Source: Lichenostomus cassidix
Taxonomy: Eukaryota; Chordata; Aves; Passeriformes; Meliphagidae
Direction: 5' to 3'
Assembly: GCA_008360975.2 (NCBI GenBank)
Contig: CM039187.1
Span: forward strand, 14,463,094-14,527,093
Length of the DNA stretch: 64,000 nt
Below, piece by piece: positions 51,021-62,950 of this stretch. Both the position numbers and the translations under genes were made by a program. Within the stretch, counting starts at the first letter, position 1. Each line of letters starts with the position of its first letter. The notes under the pieces were generated by a model. That model was not told where the DNA came from, did not search any database, and was given only the letters and a program-made list of their open reading frames with translations.

Positions 51021-54000
51021 TAAAGTTCTGGAAGCCCAAGGCCAAAAAAGAAATTACATTAAAACCTTGTGAAGGACGGTTTGAGAGTTGTCATTAGTGG
51101 AAATTAGTTTGCCATAACTGGTGGATAACTAGAGACTGAGAACCAGTTCCAGTCAAGAAACAGCAGATCATGTAAACCTGAGGGCTAAGACCCAGACTAC
51201 AAAGACAGGGGAAAAACATCCCATTCATGTTAAAGGCAGTGGTGCCATTCATTCCTAACCTCTATCCTAATACTGTATTTCAGAAAACACTATAAAATAC
51301 GAAGAAAAAGGGAACAATTTATTCTTTATTGCTCTTCTCTGACAAAGATAAAGAGCTGATGCCTTTTAGAAGCAACATATTCTGTGCAAGTTCTCCTAAA
51401 TTTTGGGAGCCATTAATATCAGCTATTTCCTTCATTTTTTCAAAGGCTTTGGAAAAATCTGTAGTTCCTGCATAGTAACACCACTTGAAGCTTATGGCTT
51501 GACAGGTTAAGAGCTTTGAAAAAGGCCAAAGTTATCTTTTATGTTATTTATAATATTATTAGGTGTATTTTTAGCCAGACATTTTTTGCTTAGGTTTTTT
51601 TTTTTTTTCTGCAGGATTAGAAGCAGTGACTAAAATGTACTGTGATGAGAACATTTAAAGGTCATTGCTAAACAAAATCTACTGCATCTAAAAGAAAATT
51701 TTAACTGTCATGTTATGGATAATTTAAAAAGAACATCTAGTAAACTACAATAAAACACATTCTCCCTCATTATTTCTTTAAAAAGTGACTGTCTGAACAG
51801 TTTCAAGAGTTATCAGTTGTAGTCTCTGATAAATGTTTTAATCAGGAAGATGTATATAGAAAATATTATGTGAAGCTTAAGTGTGGCCAAAGTCATAATT
51901 CTCCACACATATATAATGCAGTTTGTTGTTCATACTGGGAAAAGGAAAATCATTTGATCCTTCTTTTACTGTTTGAATAATTTGCATTGTACATGTGTTA
52001 TGGAGGTGGAAAATACCAGGGTATTTCCCTTGACAGAAGTTTCCACTGAAAGACTGTATCTGCTTTGGAAAGTGAGATGCTGTCTATATGAAAAAGTTAT
52101 GCAAGAACTATCAATAATAATAGCAATCACTATTAAAATAAATAAATTAAAATATAGAAAATGGCTGCTAAGAATGAAGAAAGAAGAATGAAGAAAAATA
52201 CATTTCTAATTGGAAGTCAGGGGAAAAAATATGTGCTTTAAAAGGGTTAATCTGCTTTTGAAATAAATAAATTATCTCTTATGAAATTGCTGAAAAAGAA
52301 AGTTTGAAAAGCTTGTAGATAAATTTATAAATCTCAGAATAAAATCAGGAGGTGGCTGACTTATACTGGAAAGCTTTCATGCCTACAAATTCTTGCTTAT
52401 TAAAACAGTTGAGGACAGACTTGAAGGGTTAAGCAGAAGGAGAATGATCTTCTGAAATAAAGCAGGGATCTAACCCAGATGGAAAGTGTATGCACTCCCT
52501 CTGGGTTCCTTCCATGCCCTTGGGATGCCAAGCTAATACTATCCCAACTCCAAAGATGCCACATCCCCAGAGGTGGAGCACAGCACAAATATTCATGCAG
52601 ACAATTCTCAGAAGCTCCTCCTCTTTCCTCCCTTTGATCCATGAACACTGAAAAGCCAATATTGCACAGCCTGTGGCCCCAAAACCTGTAAGGACTATTT
52701 CCTAGTACCCGTTAGTATAGCCTCAACATTATTCTGCTGTATTTACTTATAAATTCATCAGGCAGTCTGAGATTCAGTCTTTGCACAGTACTTACTCTTA
52801 CTAAGCAAGTTTTCTGCCCTTGTGAATACTGAGAGAACATCAGACGTTAACACATCATTTACTCCTTGCCATAAATCAGGAACTTCAGCAGCAAAGGTAT
52901 CCTAACTTGTGAGGTGAGAGCACTGCACAAGGGCTTCTGCCCCAGCCTGGCTTCCCAACAGGCTCCTGCTTGCTGGGCACAGCCAGAAGCCACAAAAGAC
53001 CCCCCAAAAACTTTGCTGTACTATTTAAAGAAGCAATCATCTGTCAGAGTAAAAATCTTATTAACAATGTATTAAAAATTGATTACTAATGAAGTGCACA
53101 TCTACCAATTTTTTAAAGTCAGCTGATCTAAGTTACAAATGGGATATAAGATTTGGCAAGCATATGAGATGGGGGGGCAGATTAATTTTGTAGCATCTAA
53201 AAAACTTTGAGTTATGTTTGAAAGGTTTTTAAGTGAGACTGTCAACAGATGCGATCCAGGGATTGAAGTATAATTTTTTAAAAGTATGCAGAGCTCCTTC
53301 AACCACACTAGGTTTTTGCTGAAGTGCTTCAAATAATTTTTCATAGCTTAAAAAAAAAGAGAAGTAGATAAATGACTGTAGTGATGAAACTACAAAGAGA
53401 ATCTGTTATTTACGAAGCTGTTGTACATTACCTTTGTGCTTCTCTCCCAAGGGTGTCCATGAAATAATTATAATAGAGGTAGGTTTTAATGTTAAAATAA
53501 ATGCAGGTGAACTTTTTTAGGTACCAAAAAACTCAGTGTATTACAACAAGACCCAAATTTTTTCATCTCAGTTCATGATCACTATATTGTCTTAATATCT
53601 TCATAACCAGAGACTTGTAGCCTTTGAAATTTGTGTAAAAACTTAATGTGTCTCTTCTAAAAGTGAGTGGAGAGCTTACAGGGACACCTTGCAACCTCAA
53701 GTATGCACCTTCAAGTCTCTACAAGAAGTTACAGCAGGAGTGAAAACATCTTTTCTCTTCACGGCAATCATTCCCTATTTTCCTGCCACTCCAGATCTCA
53801 TGGCTTTTTCCACTAGCACTAAAGGGCCACATTCCACAGCCATTCCTACACACCCCACATCCACTGCACACACAAAGTATGGTATTGATATGCATCCCAG
53901 TCATTCCCAGGGTCACTTTTAATGATTGCATTAAGAACAGCTCACTCTCCCATGTCAAGTTTCTAACTGATTCCTGTCAGTCTGAAAGGCCAGGGGTAGG

Positions 54001-54200
54001 GTAGGAATGTGGTCAGACAAAGGCCACGTGAACCCTGGCAGCTGCAAGTCTCTGTTCCTGACTGACATTTATCCCCACCAAGCCCTTGTTGGCTCATACA
54101 GCAAAGGTCACTCATTTCTGTCCTTGTCATTAATTTTGCTGTTTTCTCTGTAATCCCTTCCCTCCTTTTGCCTTGCAGGAGAAATTTGTAACAGGTAAAG
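51021..54200. other. Non-genic sequence with GC-richer stretches
   Basis: GC-richer stretches at about 52470-53000 and 53680-54180 contain overlapping open frames in opposite strands without domains. A T run ending 'ctgcagg' at about 51595-51615 resembles a 3' splice site but no exon follows. No repeat was recognised. Confidence 0.45.
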
Positions 54201-57200
54201 CATATCAAATTCTGGTCACTCTGAGAATTTATCTAAACAGCACTAGATGTAATCAAGACCCAAAGGAGATCTACTGAAAGAAACTCTGCATCTTGCAAGA
54301 GCAGTTGATGGCAACTCAAAAGATGCCCAAGACCATAACATAGTATTAAGGAATTAAAATGAGGCCAGTGTGCTACTGGTCTTGTTATATAAAAGAAAAA
54401 CAAAAATCAATTCAAAACACTGATCAGTTATTCTGTGCCATTTCAGAATTATAAATTGTGATAAAAGTAATTACACTCACATCCTAGTTTCAGGTAGATA
54501 TCTATTTAGTTACTTCATTCTATTCAATTTGTTTTAAGGGATTGTTGACATTCATTAAAATCTTGTTTAAAGGCTACTAATTTCTAATGCAGAGGAAGTG
54601 AGAAGAGCTCATAAACAGTCCAAAATGCACTGACATGCTGCAGAGATAGGGTTTCGATCCAGGTTGTTAAATTCACTAACCTTAATGTTTTGGTAGTGTA
54701 CTCAGTATTTTTCTTCAAGTTCATTGTAAAAGCTCTGCATGTCCTTCTCTTCTGTGCTTAGCATAAATTTCTAATAGTTCCAATAAAAAGTCCAGAACAT
54801 GATTAGACACCCTTCTGCTTGGCCATCTAATCTGACAATTTTCAGAGCAGCTCTTAACACAGGTATTACATTGACATGCCTGAGGTTATGCAGTGTGTAT
54901 ACACTTCAGCATTTGCTTTTTGTGAGCTACATTGGAAGAAAGGGCTGCAAATAAGCACACAGGATGTGCTATTTGTTCTTAGTTGCCTCTCTGTTTAAAA
55001 AAAAGAAAAATCATTCTTGGCGCAAAAAAAGCAGAGTCTAAGTGAGCCAAAATACACTATAAACATTCAAAGTGAGTACCAAACCAATCAGTGTCCAAAA
55101 CCCATTCAACCCTACTGCTCCTATTTGCTGAACAGGTACTCTACCAGACCACAGCCAATCACATATATTACAATAAAAGAATACTTAACAGAGAAAAAGG
55201 AGTACTTTTACAAAATTTATTACATTCCTAAATAAATTTTATTTGCCTCAGTTACTGTGACTGGGCAATCAGTATCTGGAGACAGTTCATGTTAACTAGG
55301 AAATAAAATTATTTTGCAACAGGATTGTGCATTGTCTAATTTCACGTGAAGTATGAAATTAATTTTATTTTTATGGCATAGGGAAATAATTATTTAGTAC
55401 CTGTGCAATGCAAAATAAAACAAAAAATAAATCTCCAAATACCATACAAGTTAACATCCTAGAGACGTAAAATGTCTTTAAAATGTAGTAGTGCACAGAA
55501 CATAATAAAACATGAAGAGAAAAAAATACAAACAAATCTGCCATACCAAGCACAGGTCTATTAAAACATACTTCTCACTGAAGATGTTAAAATTATGAAT
55601 TATTAAAATCTATCCAAACAACACTCACCAAATGCACAGTATGATTGAGGTGATCACTCAAAGTCAAAGCATAAAAAAAAATCTTAGAAATAAATACATT
55701 CAGACACTATGGTTGAAGAAACCTGGACTACCTATCCAGATTGCTGGCATGAGTGAACCATACAACAACATTTTAAGGAATTAAAAATGGCATTTAAATG
55801 TTTTTCTCCAAGCATGGTGTTAAAAGTAAAATTGAAGGAAGGAGTAAAGCAGATAGGAATATAAAATCTAGAAACAGATTAGCTGGGACATTTAATGAAT
55901 TACATATTGCTTTTAGCCACATAAAACTCCTGCACCACCATCAAAACTGATTTTCACCCAAGCAGTCTGTCTCCAGGCCAAATAAAAGGGAAGACATGAG
56001 TCCCTGTTAAAGAAGGAAAGCACTATTAAAAAAAGAAACCACACACCACAAAAAAGTCTTTTATGTTGTGGTGGAACAGGAAAGAAAACACTCAGTAAGG
56101 TCAGAAACCTCTAATGCAACCATGAATGGAACAACAGGAAAAAACAGAGGCCAACTGCTCTGCCAAGCTACGACTGTTTTGCTAGACTAGTTAAATAGGT
56201 ATCTCTAAATAAATAAATAGTGCAAGTTCATGCAGTTCACATCCTTTTAGATGGCTATTGTTCCTGTCAGGAAAATTCAGCAAACCATCATTCACAGCAT
56301 TACCTGAAAATCATAAGTGAGAAAAGGTGTTTTTTCTTCATTAAAAAAGAAAAAGAAAAATTAGAAATTCGTTGTGGTGCTGGAGAATTGTTCTGATCTT
56401 TGGGGATCCCAAACAGACTTCTAGAAGTTTAGTATTGTCTACACTGGAAGGAAAGGTTTGCGCAGTAGATCAGGTAAATGCAGTGCTTTAAATAATATTT
56501 TTATTATTTAAATGTGCACTAGTTGCCTTTATCCCATCCCCTCAAATAATTTTCCCATTTTTACATTATTTCCTGCATAGATTGAAATTAGGCATATTTA
56601 AGATTATTTTTCTTATTTACTTCTCTGAAATTGTAGGACTTTCCAATACGTAAAGTCACTGTCAAAGAAACTGACACACCCCTTATGAGCACAGGCTCAT
56701 TCTCAAAAAATGTTGTGTTATCAATTCACAAATTGAGTTAAGAGTTAGGCACTTGGATGTAATTTTACCAACTACAACTTTACATGTGTTTTTTGCTCTT
56801 GAATGTCTACTGAATTGCTGTCTGAAGAGGCCTGTGAACTGAAATAACCTCACAGAGATTCAGCCTCTTCTGCAGGTGTTGGCTCTGAAATGGAAACCAA
56901 TAATGTCAAGCTTTGCTGCAAAGTGGAAAATCACAAGAGACAGGTATTATATCCTCCGCCTTACATACATCAAGGTTGTTAGAGCTATATAGAATTCAGG
57001 TTTTCAGAAATAATACAAGATTTTATGCTAGAGCAAAGAAGATAAACAATCCATTATTTTACAAGAAATAAAATAGCTTCAGAATGTATTTCATACATCC
57101 ACCAGATGAGAAATACACCATTTGTCTCCTAATGTTTTATTTAGAATGTTTCTATTGTTATTTTGGTAACTCGTATCTAATTTAAACTAATTTAAAGTAA

Positions 57201-57286
57201 TTAAATTTAAAGTACAAATTTAAAGTAATTTCAGAGCAAACACTTTTAGCTGAGAATAATAATATTCTGCTAATATTTTTTAAATG
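54201..57286. other. Non-genic AT-rich sequence; weak antisense CR1-like wording near 54820-54870
   Basis: 'ggccatctaatctgac' followed by 'cttaacacagg' recalls an old antisense CR1 3' end (compare 31450-31490), but the match is too short to call. AT-rich tandem 'aatttaaagtaa' units occur at about 57180-57232. No genes are supported. Confidence 0.45.
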
Positions 57287-57287
57287 C

Positions 57288-57321
57288 TGTTTGGTTTTTG
57301 TTTTGTTTGTTTGTTTGCTGG
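57288..57321. repeat. (GTTT)n-type tract
   Basis: gtttggtttttgttttg followed by three GTTT units; same class as the other G/T tracts. Confidence 0.75.
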
Positions 57322-58257
57322 TGGCCTTATTTCTTCCAGCTTACAAGAAATAAAGAGTTACCAGCTGTTCAAAAAATTACTACAATTCCTTCTGAAAGGT
57401 ACATGGTACATTATCCACTTTCATTTTATGTTATTGACCATTTATCTGCTATTTAGTCCTCATATTTGCGCTCTGTTGAACTGAATTTAAGTGTCATTTA
57501 GTCATTTTGATTTCTGATTGGCACTGGTAGAGAAAATTATAGGTTTCAAAGCATGAGTAGAACAGTTACCCACACAGTTCTCTGCAAATTACTGCAGGAA
57601 AGGCTGGTGTTTCCATTTGCCTACTTTTCATAGAAGTTTCAGGAAAAAACAGCCTCCTAACACAAAGATATTTTGATGTTGTTATATTTACACACAGTTA
57701 ATTACATAATTTCATGGTTTTTCTAAATAAATGTTAATTTAGTAGTGTAGGAAAAATAAATTATATTAAACCACAAGATGGTGAGAAGGCAACTTATAGA
57801 ACTGCACAAATGTACCTAAATCTGTGCTTCAGCTGGAGAGAACTTGGGAAGATTCCTGTTGAGTAGCAGAATAAATTTCACAAGATAGAAAAAATTTGTT
57901 GTGTCCGAAAAAAATCATAGAATTATTGCCATTTTATGAAAGAAAGCACCATAAGGTGATAGAGGAGCAGAAGCAACTGTGAAACACCCTTTAGCTGTGA
58001 TGTTCATCCACACCTTCTCCCAGTTCCTGCACATTACTGACTCACAGCTACGGGCTAGGAAAAGAGACGTTATATGTTGGTTTACAATTAAAAATGAACA
58101 CGACTGAGAAGTAGAATTACCATCAAAAACGATGGAAGAATACCTGATAAGATACTGATAAGTTTTTGTTGAGGCAGTCTTAATTCCCTTGTCATTCTTA
58201 TCAGTGAAATATCTCCCCCTCAAAAACACAGCACCACACCATAGAGGACCCTAACAT
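57322..58257. other. Non-genic AT-rich sequence
   Basis: A 104-codon minus frame (57915-58229) has no recognised domain. No repeat is assigned. Confidence 0.5.
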
Positions 58258-58350
58258 CTAAAAAAACAAATAACACCAAACCAAAGAAAACCGCCCCAGC
58301 CAAACAAAAATAAATAAATGAAAACAACCAAACAAAACACCCAACCCCTT
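58258..58350. repeat. A/C-rich low-complexity tract
   Basis: About 90 bp made of A runs with CAAA, CCAAA and AAACC units and a short C-rich end; complement of the G/T tracts. Confidence 0.75.
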
Positions 58351-60423
58351 GAACTCACTGTGACTGAAATAACACATTTCTTCAAAAGCAGTAATATAGA
58401 CATCTTTTGTTTTACAAAATTTGTTCAAATCTAATTAAAAAAACCTTACCAGCTGTTAGCTTTATTATTTGCAAAATCCTGCCAGAGCTTCTGAAGCACT
58501 AGTTTGTGCAAAGTCATCTCAGGAATATACAGAAATTTGGGGAGAAGTGGTTAAATTCATATGAGTTTCAGAAATCTATTTCTGAGAAAATGAAGATTAT
58601 CAAAAATGGAGGTCAAGATGTAGAATTATAACTTGCAGTTTGCTAAAATGAACATTTTTCTAGAAGAATATTCATACCCATAAACAAATAAAAACCAAAC
58701 AGGTATCTGAGGTGGCATCTCTGTATCTTTCAGACAACTTAAACATGCAGATCATGAAATCATCACGCTACTCACTGAAGAATGCTCATATGCACAGGTC
58801 TCCTTACTCATTGCTTTTAACCCAAAGAAATGCTTTTGACCCATGAAAAAATGGGAAATGTCTTTTCATAGCAGAGAATGATTGCCAAAGCTTTACCATG
58901 GTAAGAAACAGACCATGAAATTAAGAGAAGAGGGATTTTAAAGAGCTGGCTTCAAACATACAATATGTAGCAGCCTGTCGAAGACAGCCTTAGAAGACAA
59001 GGTGGCATTCATCCAGTGAAAGTATAGTTGTCTTTAGTCTCTGCCAGCTGCACATCTGCAGGGCATTAAAGGGGAAACATGGGCGGAAAATGTACACAGT
59101 TGTGAAGGCATCAAGAGCCTCACAGCAATATTCTGCACAACTGGACAGGTAACCTATTATACCTGACCTTCACCATACACAAATGTTGCCTAGGCATGGG
59201 GACAAAATCAAGATTGATTTGTGTACATGCCTTGCTCTTATTAACTTCAAGAGTGGGTGCCTGAATATTTTGGAGGAGCTGGGCATAAGCCAAGTAGAGT
59301 TTGAGCACTGAAATAAGCAAAGTAACACACTAGAACTTACTAGTACAATTCCCCTTGCTAATGAAAGGTTTCTTCTGATCTATTTTTCCCTTGCTGGTTT
59401 TTCTTTGAGTTTCACTTTGTGTAAAACCAATTATAGAGTAACAAAGTAAGCAAATCCTGAGAAGATATTAAAGTATGACTGATGAAATCAGCTCTGAGGT
59501 AAAGGCTTTAAATCAACATCACCATGTGAGCTAACAGGTAACAGTAACCAGCGCAAAAGAACAAGGTGTTTTGAGTGGCTTATGAATTTTGAGGACTGGA
59601 TATAAGTTATTCTAAGGATTAATTTTAGGGTTGTTCTTGGCTAGTGCAATTTTACAAGACTGAGGATCAGAGCAAAATATGGAGAGCACCAGATAAGCAT
59701 AGAATATGCAGTCATAGCAGTCTAGCACTGGTATGCAGTAATAGGTAAAACTTGAATTTCAAGAGTTATCAGCTTCCAAGGGTTTATTATGGCAAGCTGG
59801 CTCCTCTTTTTCCAGAACACATCCCATCCTCCATTTCCAACCTTTCACCTTCACTGGAGTTGTCCTTTTCAAAAACTCATTTTTTCCATAAAATTCAGGT
59901 GTTTTAAAATAGATTTCTTCTTCTAGATCAAGAATAGATTTTCCATTTCACCATACCCTTTCCATAATACTTGTCAAATGCTCAGCCACTTAAGGCTCTG
60001 TATCTGTCATCTAGTGCAAGAAACAGATGGTATGAAAATGAGAGCATAGTAGAGGTGAACAGCCATTCTAACACCAGTTAACCATGGAATAGCATGGCAA
60101 GTAGTTGAATTTTAACATTTATTCCACTTCTAACTTGTGCTAAACCTTCATTTCAGGAATTATAAATGGACTGTGTCTTCCACACCATCTCCTGTACAAG
60201 AAATCAAAGTTTTCCTGTGTGGTCCTTGTTCCACCACGGTAGAAAATGCACTCTCAATACTATTATAATTGCATTTAGCAGAAGGGAAATGGCACAATAT
60301 AATGTCACCTATAAATGTACTTTCTGTAAGGCTCTTACTTTTTTTACACTCTTCCCACGGAAACCTTTATGTTTATTTTGTATATGTTACACTGCCCTTT
60401 GTGTTCTTCAAAAGCAGAAACTT
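58351..60423. other. Non-genic sequence
   Basis: No gene or repeat was recognised. Open frames around 59120-59320 and 60166-60459 are domain-free. Confidence 0.5.
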
Positions 60424-60437
60424 GTTGCTATGGCAAC
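60424..60437. promoter_or_regulatory. Perfect RFX X-box motif
   Basis: GTTGCTATGGCAAC consists of two RFX half-sites (GTTGCT and GGCAAC) with 2-bp spacing, the canonical X-box architecture seen in ciliary and neural gene enhancers. It is a strong sequence match, but no promoter or gene is adjacent. Confidence 0.4.
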
Positions 60438-62599
60438 AGTACTTTTGGTCATAACCTGAAAGGAGCAAATTTGCAATCAGGAGTTAAAGGAAAAAGAGCC
60501 CTCAAATGTAAAAGATTTCACACAAATTCCACTAGCAGTTTTTCCATTAGCATTAGATGGTCAATTGCATTTTCTCAGCTTTGAGGATCTACACAGGAAG
60601 GTGTGCAGTTTTCTTTCGCTGTGGGTCAGTGACAGATCACAGTGAGCTGTACAAAAGGAAGGCATCCAGCTGAAGTGAACAACTCAACTGGACTCCCTTT
60701 AAACTCAGACAGGCACCTCTAGATGCATTTCATCTGAAAAGTAGGTGGGATTAATATTGTGACTTGTAGAAAGCTAACAGTAAGGCAGTCCAAGCATCGC
60801 TCAGAATCCATCCTCAGTAAGCACTGTCATTCACAAAGGATATTCGGTGCTGTCAGAAATAACATATTTCTAAGGTTAAATATTTATTCTGATCTCTTAG
60901 TATGCACATATTTCTAGTTAATTCCCCACATATTTCTATTTAATTCTCCCTATGCTATTTTTACCAAGTGTGCTTAAAGCAGTTTTGTTTCTGCTTAGAG
61001 GAAGTGAATTGGAATGCCAAATAAAACTTCTGTCATGCGTATCACAAATACAATTTGTCTTACTCCAAAATAATCAGAACCTACATTAAACTGCGTGCAT
61101 TCTTTGTGCATTCTTCTGGTGAGCAATTAATATACAATTTAGACATTATTAAGTTGGGCTCCATTAAGAGTGACAACACAGAAGTATGAATTTCAATGAA
61201 ATATAATTTTTTCCTCTCTGCATTCACAATGTATGATTTTTCATGATCCTAGTCTTTTGAATTTCAAGAAAACAGACTGCAAGAAATTCCATAAATAAGA
61301 ATTAAAACAATGGTCCAACAGAAAACTTTTTGATGAACATGCTACAGCATATACACAAGAATCTGAGGGTAAGTGAGGGAGACAGGGAAAGGTCATCTGA
61401 GTTAACACAAAGTAGAATCTGACTTAAAAGTACCCATCATTCTCACAAAATAGCTATGAATGTAGGGCACTTGCTGGGTACATGAAAAAAAAATTATATG
61501 TAAAGACAAGAAAATGTTTTAAAAAGGTAAGTGGATGCTCTAACTAAAAGAGACAACATGAAGTATGTCTAATAATGAAAAATTATTATCAAGTGGTTGT
61601 AGACTTTAAAGAAAAAATACTTTTAACACATAATTAGTTTTCTGAGTAACATAATTCGTTTTCTGAATTTTCTGACATATGATGTCTATGATGATGCCTA
61701 TGTCAATTCATCTCCGCTAGCTCTAGGACAGAGCCCACATACATCACTTATCTGAAATTAGGATCTGATACAAGTGAGGCATCCCATCAGGCAAACAGTC
61801 GCTACCAAGCAAAATGTACGAAAATGAGGAAAAACATTCAGAGAAACAGTGAGAAGGAAACCTCAAGGAAACAAACTGTGTCTAATACAATGGTACCTAA
61901 TTTTTGTATCCTATGAAGATCAATGATGCACGACTATCATAATCATGTTTGCATTGCAGACAGGGAATCATTCAGAATCATCCTCACACAGAACTGGAGA
62001 ACCCTGAAAAATAAGACTGAGTCAGCAATAGTGAAAGAACTTGCTTACAGTCTGAAGAGCAGCTATGAGGAAGTCCCACAGTTACTGTCTTTTTCTTTTC
62101 ACAAATTATGCCCCTTTCTTTCCTAAAGGCAGAAACACAGAGTACTTTTAGCTAGTAAGGTAGAAGATGAGAGGTTCAGCACTTTGCAGTTCTGAGACTC
62201 TTTAGCCCAGATACCCAAAGGTAAGAATGACAACCTAGTTGCTCAATATTAATGGTAAAAGTGAGAAATCCCTGCTGCAAAATTAAAAAAAAAAAATCCA
62301 CCGAATGCATAACTTGGCATTAAAACTTGACATTAAAACCTAGACTCATAGCTCATCTGTCAGAAAATTTCAGTCAGTAGCCAGAAGACTAGATTTTATC
62401 CCCAGGTAGGTCATGAGTCATTTTAGAGCTTTCTACCTCACATACACTCAGAATCAGAAAAAACCCCAATACAGCAGAGTTGTATAACTATCATACTAGA
62501 TCAAGAAGATACAGACTGATTCTGTTCCATTTGTCTGACTACATATGATTCAAGTGAATGGGCAGAAAGAATCAAAAAGGGCTAGTGAGTAGAGCTTTG
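60438..62599. other. Non-genic AT-rich sequence
   Basis: No gene is supported. A 67-codon frame (61923-62126) follows an acceptor-like 'tttgcattgcag' but lacks a downstream donor or recognisable homology. Confidence 0.5.
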
Positions 62600-62950
62600 G
62601 AGAACTGAGGGTTTACAGTCTGAAGAAGAAAAGGCTAAAGCAGAATATAGTTGTTGCCTTCCAATATATTAAGGAGAGGTGCAGGTAAGAGTGAAACAAG
62701 TTCCTCTCAGAAATGCACAGTGAAAGGACAGCAGACAATCGCTGTCTACGTTGGTCTGTCTATCTATCTGTCTATCTATCTATCTATCTACCTTTAAGCA
62801 CTGGAAAGATTCCAAGAGAAGTTGTAGAATTCCCAGTTCCTAGAGATATTCAAAACTCAACCAGATACGTGGCTGTGCAATGTAACCTGGCTTGTAATTT
62901 AGCTTTGCTTTGTTCTGGGGCATGTCTAGGTGACCTTCAGTATATGTCAC
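62600..62950 (+). mobile_element. CR1 LINE 3' region interrupted by microsatellite
   Basis: The left part (62600-62754) carries 'gtctgaagaagaaaaggcta', 'ttgttgccttccaatatatt' and 'aaggagaggtgcagg', the CR1 'CTGGAGAAGAGAAGGCT...GCCTTCCAGTA' block. The right part (62792-62950) carries 'aagcactggaaagattcc', 'gagaagttgtagaattccc', 'tagagatattcaaaactc', and a blurred 'ggcatgtctaggtgacc'. Between them, roughly 100 bp of the expected sequence is absent and replaced by TATC units. The 3' tail is not clean. Confidence 0.85.
62755..62791 (+). repeat. (TATC)n microsatellite within CR1
   Basis: Nine imperfect TATC/TGTC units occupying the gap in the CR1. A shorter trace of the same motif recurs at about 63172-63189. 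Confidence 0.9.

Noticed and set aside
51595..51660. T run ending in 'ctgcag', resembling a strong 3' splice site
   Set aside because: The following frame closes within about 15 codons and nothing downstream looks exonic.
55017..55235. C/A-rich frame that superficially looks like mitochondrial-derived sequence
   Set aside because: No recognisable mitochondrial gene order or protein motif; likely base-composition bias.
57912..57926. 'aaatcatagaatt', reminiscent of the antisense CR1 terminus
   Set aside because: The following sequence does not continue as CR1.
61923..62126. 67-codon frame after an acceptor-like 'tttgcattgcag'
   Set aside because: It looks protein-like over about 45 residues, but no 5' splice donor, no partner exon and no recognised family.
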